DNA of 5,902 nt. Source: Methanosarcina sp. Its GTDB lineage: Archaea; Halobacteriota; Methanosarcinia; Methanosarcinales; Methanosarcinaceae. The stretch is from positions 1 to 5,902 of the forward strand of contig PMJC01000146.1 of NCBI GenBank assembly GCA_003157235.1, written 5' to 3'. The translations under genes and the position numbers were made by a program. This document shows, piece after piece, positions 1 to 5,902 of this stretch. The notes under the pieces are model-generated. The model made no database searches. It saw nothing but the letters and a program-made list of their open reading frames with translations, and was not told the DNA's origin. How positions within the stretch are numbered: position 1 is the stretch's first letter; every line of letters starts with the position of its first letter.

Positions 1-523
1 CTAGACTGACGTTGGGTATTTCTGGACTTGTATCTCCTGTAATCACTACTTTTGTATCCCCCTCACGAATTATGACCCCGGTAGGGACTTCCACAGGGGG
101 GTGATCTACCTTAATGAGAGTAAACTGCAGCCCAAATAGCTCAAAAGGCTCACAGAGATTTACATAATGATATTTAGGCTTAAAGAACGAAAAATACTGG
201 TTTATGTAGTCGAGAGTCTCGGAAATCCCATAAACATCAACTTTATTCTGAATTCTGTAGAATTCCCCAAATCCAGAGTAATGGTCATAATGTCCATGGG
301 TCCAGATTACTCCATCTATGGAGGACAGATTTTGCATGAGAAACTGTTGCCTGAGATCCGGGCTGGTGTCGATAAGAATTCTACCTATTTTGGACTCCAC
401 AAGGATAGAATACCTGAGGCGTTGGCTTTTCCCACCTCTTCGAGCATCTTCGCATGCTGGACAGTAGCATCCTATTTTAGGGGTTCCGACAGCATCACCA
501 GTTCCAAGCAGTGTTAGCTTCAT
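1..523 (-). CDS. PhnP-like metallo-beta-lactamase-fold hydrolase (3' end cut by window edge)
   Basis: The visible part has 174 residues and starts at the ATG at 523; the C-terminus lies beyond position 1. The protein begins MKLTLLGTGDAVGTPKIGC. The insert GCYCPAC has cysteines 19, 21 and 24, as in PhnP-type enzymes, where this segment binds a structural zinc. DTSPDLR (52-58) is followed by the metal-binding motif THGHYDH (H76, H78, D80, H81). H141 in VDHPP and D164 in TGDTS fit the later metal ligands. The family hydrolyses phosphodiester bonds; PhnP itself opens a cyclic ribose phosphate in phosphonate breakdown. No phosphonate gene is visible here, so the substrate is open. There is no signal peptide, so it is probably cytoplasmic. 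It follows the AAA ATPase by 2 nt and is likely translationally coupled to it. The fold is confident; the reaction is not. Confidence 0.92.
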   Translation of the reverse strand, partial: MKLTLLGTGDAVGTPKIGCYCPACEDARRGGKSQRLRYSILVESKIGRILIDTSPDLRQQFLMQNLSSIDGVIWTHGHYDHYSGFGEFYRIQNKVDVYGISETLDYINQYFSFFKPKYHYVNLCEPFELFGLQFTLIKVDHPPVEVPTGVIIREGDTKVVITGDTSPEIPNVSL

Positions 524-525
524 GA

Positions 526-1806
526 TTATTTTTTCCTCTCATATTTTTCGAATTTGAGGTCAGTTCTTTCATTAAATGATCCGACTGCTTCCAGCAGGTC
601 TTGTTGGGTGAGTATTTTGCGTTCTTCCAGAAGAGCGCTCAGGACAGCTTCCCTGATTACCATTCGCATGTCAGAACCTGAGTAGCCATCCGTCAATTCC
701 GCAATTTCTCTGGTATCAAAATCTCCTTTGATATGTCTGGTTACGATATCTAAAATGTTTTTACGCATTTCGATGTCAGGAAGAGGGAAATGAACTATTT
801 CATCAAAGCGCCTCCATGCCGCACCGTCAAGCATCTGAGGATGGTTTGTTGCGGCAATCAAGAGCACTCCATGCTCCACAAGGCTGATTTCATCGATAGC
901 CTTTAGGAGGGTATTGACTGCTCGCTTGATGGCAGCATTTTCGTCCGAATTCCTAGCTTTTGCAACGAAATCCAGCTCATCTATGAAGAGAATGCAGGGA
1001 TTCAATTTCTTTGCAAGCAAAAAAACTCTGTCAATGTTTTTCGCAGTTTCTCCAAGGTACTGGTCTGTTATCATAGAGAGTTTGACCTCAACAAAGGGTA
1101 TTGATAGTTGTTCTGAAAGCGCGCGGGCAACTGAAGTCTTTCCAGTTCCAGGTGGTCCTACGAAAAGAATTTTTCCTATATCATGTAAGCCGATTTCCCT
1201 AAGGTATTCTCTGTGCTCTATGGCTTTTTTGATTTTTTTAACTTCATCCTCCTGTTCTTCGGTGAGCACAAGGTCCCGTATTTTTTGTTTTATGTCTTCA
1301 GGAGCGATAATTATCACTAGTTTGAGCATTTCTTCACTTTTTTCTTCCTTGCTGATCTCTGCGACGAGGGATTCTATCCATTCCCTATCAACTTCTTTAG
1401 GCCTTATTTTTGTTTTTGTAAGTGCATAGTTTGCAGCTTGAACCTTTTTCACTTCTCCGTAGTAAAAGGCCAGAACAGGATTATTTTCAATCCTTTCCTG
1501 TGAACTTTCCTGCTTTTCAAACCATTCCACAGCAATTTCGAAAGCACTCAGGCGAAGTTCAAAATGAGACTTGTCAATAACTATGAAAGGAACGTTTCTT
1601 ATGTTTGTTTCTATTTCCTTAGTTCCGTACAGTTTTTCAATTCGTGTAAATGTAGCTGTAATGGGTTTGGGTACTGTTTTCTCTGCACTGCTCCAGTAAT
1701 TTTTTCTAATGTTTTTCGGAAGATCATTTACATCCAGTTCTGGATAACGATTATATATCTCCGCGGTCAGAAGCAGTTCTACGATATCTAGTTTGGTGCC
1801 TGACAT
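526..1806 (-). CDS. AAA-family ATPase, single AAA domain, unrecognised N-terminal half
   Basis: This 426-residue protein has one AAA module in its C-terminal half. Walker A is GPPGTGKTS (217-225). Walker B is ILFIDELD (272-279), with D276 and E277 as the Mg-binding and catalytic acids. Sensor 1 is N321 in AATN. The arginine-finger segment is AAWRRFDE (R332, R333), and GYSGSDM (374-380) precedes the lid helices. All ATPase residues are present, so it should be an active, ring-forming ATP-driven remodelling enzyme. The RRF form recalls the katanin/Cdc48-like classical AAA group. Residues 1 to about 165 match nothing I know; they are charged, with a probable helical stretch, and presumably recognise the substrate. 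There is no membrane segment and no HEXXH protease motif, so it is not FtsH. The ATG at 1806 has only a weak ribosome binding site; I kept it because the frame is long and the product complete. It leads a two-gene unit with the hydrolase at 1-523. Confidence 0.93.
   Translation of the reverse strand: MSGTKLDIVELLLTAEIYNRYPELDVNDLPKNIRKNYWSSAEKTVPKPITATFTRIEKLYGTKEIETNIRNVPFIVIDKSHFELRLSAFEIAVEWFEKQESSQERIENNPVLAFYYGEVKKVQAANYALTKTKIRPKEVDREWIESLVAEISKEEKSEEMLKLVIIIAPEDIKQKIRDLVLTEEQEDEVKKIKKAIEHREYLREIGLHDIGKILFVGPPGTGKTSVARALSEQLSIPFVEVKLSMITDQYLGETAKNIDRVFLLAKKLNPCILFIDELDFVAKARNSDENAAIKRAVNTLLKAIDEISLVEHGVLLIAATNHPQMLDGAAWRRFDEIVHFPLPDIEMRKNILDIVTRHIKGDFDTREIAELTDGYSGSDMRMVIREAVLSALLEERKILTQQDLLEAVGSFNERTDLKFEKYERKK
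535..540 (-). promoter_or_regulatory. Ribosome binding site of the hydrolase, inside the ATPase gene
   Basis: The minus strand reads GAGAGG, 11 nt upstream of the hydrolase ATG at 523. These bases also encode the Glu-Arg before the final Lys-Lys and TAA of the ATPase. The overlap supports the 523 start and suggests that ribosomes finishing the ATPase restart on the hydrolase. Confidence 0.6.
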
Positions 1807-1899
1807 GTTTTTTACCCGTGCGTGCTTAAATCAATTCACTATCAAGTGTTGTGCACTCAAATGCGGTAAGTTCTTAAATCTTTGTTTAAGTTGCTAAAC

Positions 1900-1908
1900 C
1901 TTATAATT
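1900..1908 (-). promoter_or_regulatory. Candidate TATA box for the ATPase/hydrolase unit
   Basis: The minus strand reads AATTATAAG about 95 nt before the ATG at 1806. It would place the transcript start near 1875 and leave a leader of about 70 nt. Downstream of it GATTTAAG occurs twice (near 1873-1880 and 1825-1832), followed by AAC and CAC. These copies could be operator half-sites or alternative AT-rich boxes. The region is AT-rich, so chance matches are likely. Confidence 0.3.
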
Positions 1909-2061
1909 GACTTTCTTCAAAGATAAAATTTACGAAGCTGCAGACATAAATAAAAGTAGGATCTCGACTGAATACATCGTTTTTGAATCTCGTCATTTTT
2001 GAAATCATTTATACAAATCAGAGATATATCACAAAAATTATTGCAATTATCCAGGGCATTG

Positions 2062-3551
2062 TTAGCTTCGATCCCTTGAATGCTGCTAGACTATCGTCTA
2101 TAACCGGCAAACGGTTCTTCCTTATTGTAGAAATTAGGCTCAACTTCTGCAGAAAGCTACAGTTTTGGTGGGACTTTTAAAATTCCTTATATTTTGTTTG
2201 CTGTAATCTCATCCTTCTGATGCTTTTCTCAGTCTGATTATTTTAGAATGGTACTCACAGATCTGTAAGGAACCACATTATCTTTTTTTTATGTTGTACA
2301 AGCTTATTAAGTAGATCCCTTGCTTTTGTTTGTGAATTTGCGCCGTATTTTCCTTGTTTTTGAAGGTTTGAAGAAAGCTGATTTTCATCAATTCCTTTCT
2401 TGACTATAAAATCGAACTTTTCTCCCAACTCTTTAATTTGCTAAAAATTCAGCTCTTGAATTTGCTCTTTACATCCATCAGTATATTTTTTTATTTATGT
2501 TAAAAGTGCATCCACCTCTTTAGTTAATTGTTGTTTATAATTCTCTTCAATACCATTAATTCACCATGATGTGCGCACTGCAAAGATCGTGAGCGAATTC
2601 ATAACTGTTGTAGAACTTCCATCTATCATTAACTGCTATTCCTTTAAACTTCGGAGGAGTTTCCATAATTTTTCCATTTTTTTGATTTCTTTTTTGTATG
2701 AACAAGATGATATTTAGCTTTGACATGAAAGCCAACTGAAGCTAATATCCTTCTTTCTTGAATTCATCCTTGTCTCATCACAATGATGGTGTAGGAGTTA
2801 CTAACTTCTCCCTGAAAAAGTTTTAAAATTCCTCTAAATTCAGGGAACATCTTTTTTCTACTCTAATTATGTTAGCATAACAGATTTTTATCTATATAAA
2901 TTCCTTAATAAAACTCAGAAATACTTTCATCTGGAATAAGCTGGTAGTTTGTACAGTAAATTGCTTGCACTAAAATATTAGGATCACATTTGACTGAATA
3001 TTTCACTGGTTCAGAAAAACAGCTTTATTCAATTTTTAACAGTACGGGCAGCTCTTCATTTGAATTCAATATTCTGTAACAATAAGATTTATTGGTTGGC
3101 GATCAAAACTTTTTTTTCTTTCATGAGCTTCAATCTCAATATATTCAAGATAGTAAACACATTTTTCGCAATAGTTCAAGGAATATTCTATTAATCAATC
3201 AGAATCATTAATTATTCAAGAGTAGTTCATGAGTGACTTTCTTGACCTTCCTCTCTCAGGATACCCTTCCCAGACGATTCTTAGGATAGGGTTTTTATTT
3301 GGAAAATAAAACGATGGCTAGAGGTTTTCTACTGTTAAGATTGTTTTAATTTAAAGAGATTCTAATAAGATTAATCTTTTAGTGCGTTCTTTTATTTGAG
3401 ATTCTAGACTCTCAATGCAAGAAATAACTTTAGAGTTTTGAAGCATATAGAGCAAAATCTCCTCATGTTTCTTGTCTGCATCATCTGAATTATGTATATT
3501 CTTTAATATGATAACTTTACCTGATGAAGCATCTATACTGTTAAAAAGTTC
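2062..3551 (-). pseudogene. Decayed IS66-family transposase, nearly full length
   Basis: The minus strand gives a collinear IS66 transposase reading split over several frames, with many stops. From the N-terminus: HEEILLYMLQN and CIESLESQIKERTKRL (about 3480-3355) match the usual helical start. LN*NNLNSRKP (about 3350) is a worn copy of the NSxNSSKPPS motif. CEKC (3170-3159) and CPYC (3050-3039) keep the four-cysteine region, with the linker ERKKSFDRQPINLIVTEY. Next come KYSVKCDPNILVQAIYCTNY, then DEFKKEGY near 2768, which looks like DETG with TG lost. AVNDRWKFYNSYEFAHDLCS follows at 2636-2577. NGIEENYKQQLTKEVDALLT and IKELGEKFDFIVKKGIDEN are next, and VPF*NNQTE holds the catalytic Glu codon at 2230-2228. 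The tail STIRKNRLPVIDDSLAAFKG ends near 2070. At about 490 codons it is close to family length. No inverted repeats or accessory genes were found, so the element is old and immobile. The family call is firm; the ends are approximate. Confidence 0.85.
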
Positions 3552-3929
3552 TTAATGTTTTATTTTATACTCGACGTCTTAAATCAATTTTTTAAAATCT
3601 GTAATTATTTATATAAGGTCAAAATACCCAAAATAAGAAGTATTTCAACTGATACTATTTTTTAATAATATAACTCTCCAACTTTATTAGAATTTTTCTG
3701 TTTTCATTTAGGAAAATAAACTGTGAAGTTTTAAGATGATAGATCTTAAATTAAGTTTCAAGACATTGTGTTGACTTTCATGATATTCAATATTACAGGC
3801 TCAGAGTCATTCTATGCATAGGGGGATTAAAAACCGAAGAATTACACCTCCCTAGATATTCGTTCTGCACCTTAGACAATTGGAAAATCTAAGCTAAACT
3901 TGGTGTTATTAACATAAATGATTTAAAGC
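3552..3929 (+). other. AT-rich spacer between two transposase remnants
   Basis: No coding sequence could be recognised here on either strand in any frame. The stretch lies between the N-terminal end of the IS66 remnant and the first readable part of the second transposase remnant. It probably holds the worn ends of one or both elements and the lost N-terminal half of the second. I found no inverted repeat that would mark an element end. Confidence 0.5.
3609..3617 (-). promoter_or_regulatory. Candidate relic TATA box of the IS66 transposase
   Basis: The minus strand reads CTTATATAA about 58 nt before the first coherent reading of the IS66 remnant. Position and orientation fit an old promoter of that transposase, but the surrounding DNA is so AT-rich that the match may be chance. 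Confidence 0.25.
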
Positions 3930-4300
3930 AAAGAAAATTCAATTCCTATTAATTACTTATTTGAAAGGATTGAAATGATGGGAGTAAAAGTGAGAGCAAT
4001 ATACAAGGATAGATACTTTTTTAACAGGGAAGTTATCTTAAAATGGATAGGGCCAAATTGGAATTTGTAATTGAAGCTAAATCTAACAAAAGATTAATGA
4101 AATTCTTGAAAAGCACAGAAAGGATAAAGGAAAAATAAAACTAATGTTTTTGAATCTAAGTTTATGTAAAGGGAATCAATTTTCAATATCATGGAAATGG
4201 TGGATCAGGAAAAAGAATAAATTTGATTTGGAACAAATAAAAAAGTGGGATATTATATTTTCTAGAGGTAATTATAAAAAGAATTAAGATGTATTGATAA
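3930..4300 (+). pseudogene. Fragment of an IS4-like DDE transposase
   Basis: Three protein-like stretches follow one another in the order of an IS4-superfamily transposase core. First is NYLFERIEMMGVKVRAIYKD followed by RYFFNREVILK (3951-4043). Here KDRYFF corresponds to the region around the second catalytic Asp, often written DRGF/DREF. A one-base frame change near 4043 leads to MDRAKLEFVIEAKSNKRLMK and FLKSTERIKEK, ending in TAA at 4136. After a poorly readable part, FGTNKKVGYYIF (4227-4262) and, in another frame, FSRGNYKKN*DV resemble the TN and YKKRWxIE region that carries the catalytic Glu. The N-terminal half, with the first Asp, is not recognisable. It lies opposite in strand to the IS66 remnant, so it is a separate insertion. 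The DDE transposase call is reasonable; the exact family is uncertain. Confidence 0.55.
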
Positions 4301-4620
4301 ATTTTCTTTCTTGTTAACTATTGAGGAAAATAGTAAACTAATAAGAACAGTCATTCGGAGCTACAGAAAATCGGAATTTCTGGAAGATGATAACTTTATT
4401 TAGCAGAAGAAGTCATCATCTACTCTATCTCTTCAGGGAAACCATAGCATATTTTTGGGAAAAGCTCATGAAAAATAAAAGTATTTAGTTTCCAGAGAGT
4501 GGTTGTTAGTTCTAGAAATGACTTGATTAGTTCCATGAAGGTCAGTAATTCTCGGAAATGATTCGATTTCTTAGACTCACTCTGGGATACTACCGTATTA
4601 TCAAAATTTCTAGGACATAA
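4301..4620 (+). other. Non-coding stretch before purC
   Basis: I recognise no gene here. The left part may hold the worn C-terminus of the IS4-like transposase, but the frames past 4300 match nothing I know. An imperfect direct repeat lies at about 4508-4530 and 4547-4570, sharing TTCT, GAAATGA and GATT blocks. The purC promoter begins just to the right. Confidence 0.45.
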
Positions 4621-4625
4621 GGACT

Positions 4626-4634
4626 CTTATATTT
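4626..4634 (+). promoter_or_regulatory. Candidate TATA box of purC
   Basis: CTTATATTT lies 57 nt before the purC ATG. Transcription would start near 4655 and give a leader of about 35-40 nt, ordinary for an archaeal gene. This suggests that purC is transcribed on its own and does not depend on the transposon debris upstream. Confidence 0.45.
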
Positions 4635-4678
4635 AATTACAATTCCGAAGATCTCTCTATCCAAGGGAATCTACCTAA

Positions 4679-4684
4679 AGAGGA
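4679..4684 (+). promoter_or_regulatory. Ribosome binding site of purC
   Basis: AGAGGA is separated by 7 nt from the ATG at 4692. This is normal spacing, and it supports that start codon. Confidence 0.65.
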
Positions 4685-4691
4685 CCATTAT

Positions 4692-5405
4692 ATGACAAGA
4701 GAAGAGCTCTATTCAGGGAAAGCAAAAACTATCTATAAGACGGATAATCCTGAAATCCTGATTGCTGAATTCCGAAACAGTCTAACCGCTTTTAACGGAG
4801 AAAAAAAAGGGGAGATGGACAAAAAGGGTTACTATAACGCTCATATCTCAAAAAAGCTATTTGAGATGCTCGAATCAGAGGGAATTCGGACTCACTATAT
4901 TGAGATGATTTTCGATATTGATATGCTTATAAAAAAAGTAGAAATCATAAAAATCGAAGTCATTGTCAGGAACATTGCAGCAGGTTCAATTACTAAAAAG
5001 TATCCCTTGAAAGAAGGCACTATTTTCAAATTACCTGTGATCGTTTTTGATTTCAAAAGCGATGAATACGGAGACCCTATGTTGAATGATGATATTGCTC
5101 TTGCACTTGGGTTGGCAACAAGAGAAGAACTCACAATTCTTCGAAAACTCGCTCTTAGGATCAACGAATTACTTTTGATTTACCTGGATGAAAGAGGTAT
5201 TATTCTCCCTGATCTCAAGCTTGAGTTTGGAAGAAAAGATGGAGAAATCCTCCTTGCAGATGAGATTTCCTGTGATACCTGTCGGTTCTGGGATAAGAAG
5301 ACTGGCCAGTCCATGGATAAAGATATCTTCAGGTTTAATAAAGGTGATATTTCAAAAGCTTATGAAAAAGTTGCCCGGCGAATCGTGCCTGAAATATTTG
5401 AATGA
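4692..5405 (+). CDS. purC: Phosphoribosylaminoimidazole-succinocarboxamide synthase (SAICAR synthetase)
   Basis: PurC joins CAIR and aspartate using ATP to make SAICAR, a late step of purine synthesis in the cytoplasm. The 237-residue product has the normal length of the short bacterial/archaeal form. [10 protein letters not shown] (6-15) is the N-terminal nucleotide-binding signature, and [11 protein letters not shown] (31-41) the next conserved block. VRNIAAGSI (92-100), KSDEYGDPM (122-130) and LKLEFG (175-180) follow. [14 protein letters not shown] (188-201) is the second PurC signature; many homologues have SPDxxR where this one has SCDTCR. The frame is unbroken from ATG to TGA, with a good ribosome binding site, so the gene should be active. 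No other purine gene lies beside it here; it stands alone behind transposon debris. Confidence 0.96.
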   Translation: MTREELYSGKAKTIYKTDNPEILIAEFRNSLTAFNGEKKGEMDKKGYYNAHISKKLFEMLESEGIRTHYIEMIFDIDMLIKKVEIIKIEVIVRNIAAGSITKKYPLKEGTIFKLPVIVFDFKSDEYGDPMLNDDIALALGLATREELTILRKLALRINELLLIYLDERGIILPDLKLEFGRKDGEILLADEISCDTCRFWDKKTGQSMDKDIFRFNKGDISKAYEKVARRIVPEIFE

Positions 5406-5623
5406 ATTTAATGATATTTGAAAGTTTTAAAAAGCTAAATTAAGGCTTTAGATCTATTTCGGAATGTCTCCAAACTCAAACTGTTTAGAAATCTTCATAG
5501 ATTAATTTTTAAGTTACTGTCATACTGAGAAAATAGATGCCATATTTATGTGAATCTGTGACAAATAGGGAATGAATTGACTGATTAGGAAACAATTTTG
5601 TCTTACGATCAAATATAATTAAA
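5406..5623 (+). other. Intergenic region after purC
   Basis: I see no gene here. Just after purC a weak 5-bp stem can form (AAAGC at 5431-5435 with GCTTT at 5445-5449). T-rich tracts near 5503-5510 could end transcription, as U-runs do in archaea. Neither is strong enough for a terminator call. Confidence 0.4.
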
Positions 5624-5853
5624 TCATTGATTTTTATTATTTTCAAATTTTTTTAAATATTCTTCATCATTTGCTGAAAGATTTGTTGATACTATCAGGC
5701 TTTGAATTTTTATCTGGATCATAGTAGTATAGAGCAAGGTTATAATGGATTTTGGAGATCTTTCATAATCTTTACTCAAACAGCGATATGATTCATACAT
5801 CAAAACTCTATAAGTCATTGATGATGGTACATGAAATCTTTTACTTCATCTGA
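5624..5853 (-). pseudogene. Frameshifted gene of unknown family, possibly cut by right edge
   Basis: The longest open stretch runs from the ATG at 5818 to the TGA at 5624-5626 (64 codons), but it does not read as one natural protein. A coherent chain appears when frames are switched. SDEVKDFMYHHQ (5853-5818) ends at a TGA. It is followed in a second frame by YRVLMYESYRCLSKDYER, then in a third by KIHYNLALYYYDPDKNSKPD and SINKSFSK (5753-5670). The chain returns to the second frame for DEEYLKKFENNKNQ and its stop. The pieces are charged and tyrosine-rich, like a soluble protein. There is no ribosome binding site at the 5818 ATG. I recognise no family. It may be the 3' part of a broken gene or of another mobile element whose start lies beyond the window. 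A real 64-residue protein is possible but less likely. Confidence 0.4.
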
Positions 5854-5902
5854 ACCTCACGATTTCCAACACCGAATCACAAATCACTCTGATCTAATCG
5901 AT

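Noticed and set aside
167..517. Plus-strand open frame of 116 codons
   Set aside because: It is antisense to the hydrolase, whose motifs on the minus strand are unmistakable; the plus-strand product resembles nothing.
914..1429. Plus-strand open frame of 171 codons
   Set aside because: It is antisense to the AAA module; the serine- and phenylalanine-rich product is typical of a shadow frame.
1564..1791. Plus-strand open frame of 75 codons
   Set aside because: It is antisense to the N-terminal part of the ATPase, with no motif or ribosome binding site.
1983..2180. Plus-strand open frame of 65 codons
   Set aside because: It overlaps the C-terminal tail of the IS66 remnant on the opposite strand and has no recognisable content.
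2018..3600. IS66 terminal inverted repeats and target duplication
   Set aside because: I looked near both ends of the remnant but saw no convincing matching pair; the ends are too worn to place by eye.
4895..5164. Minus-strand open frame of 89 codons inside purC
   Set aside because: It is antisense to conserved PurC motifs.
5188..5421. Plus-strand open frame of 77 codons overlapping the end of purC
   Set aside because: It is an out-of-frame reading of the purC 3' end, where the PurC frame carries the second signature.
1..5902. CRISPR array, tRNA or rRNA genes
   Set aside because: I found no regularly spaced repeats and no tRNA-like or rRNA-like sequence on reading through the window.

Overview
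The window looks like a methanogenic archaeon of the Methanosarcinales, most likely Methanosarcina or a close relative. This rests on the archaeal type of the genes (a short PurC, a PhnP-like metallo-hydrolase, a single-domain AAA ATPase), on TATA-type promoter elements, and on AT-rich intergenic DNA filled with decayed insertion sequences. The genus is inferred from recalled family resemblance, not from a search.

Layout: positions 1-1806 hold a leftward two-gene unit. The upstream gene is an AAA-family ATPase (526-1806). It is followed after only 2 nt by a metallo-beta-lactamase-fold hydrolase (1-523) that carries the PhnP-type cysteine insert and runs off the left edge. The ribosome binding site of the hydrolase lies inside the last codons of the ATPase, so the two are probably translated together.

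Positions about 2060-4300 are an insertion-sequence graveyard with no intact gene. On the minus strand, 2062-3551 can be pieced together across several frames into an almost full-length IS66-family transposase. It is broken by stops and frameshifts but still shows its four-cysteine region, its three catalytic regions and its C-terminal tail. On the plus strand, 3930-4300 holds a shorter remnant of a second, IS4-like DDE transposase.

Positions 4692-5405 hold an intact rightward purC (SAICAR synthase), with its own TATA-like box and ribosome binding site. It stands alone here, with no other purine gene next to it.

The right end (5624 to about 5853, possibly beyond) contains a third broken gene on the minus strand. 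Its protein-like segments fall in three frames and I cannot assign it to a family.

I see no CRISPR array, tRNA, rRNA, defence island or clearly new system. The least explained intact item is the ATPase/hydrolase pair, whose shared job is unknown. The most informative result is the reconstruction of the decayed transposases in a stretch that would otherwise be called empty.
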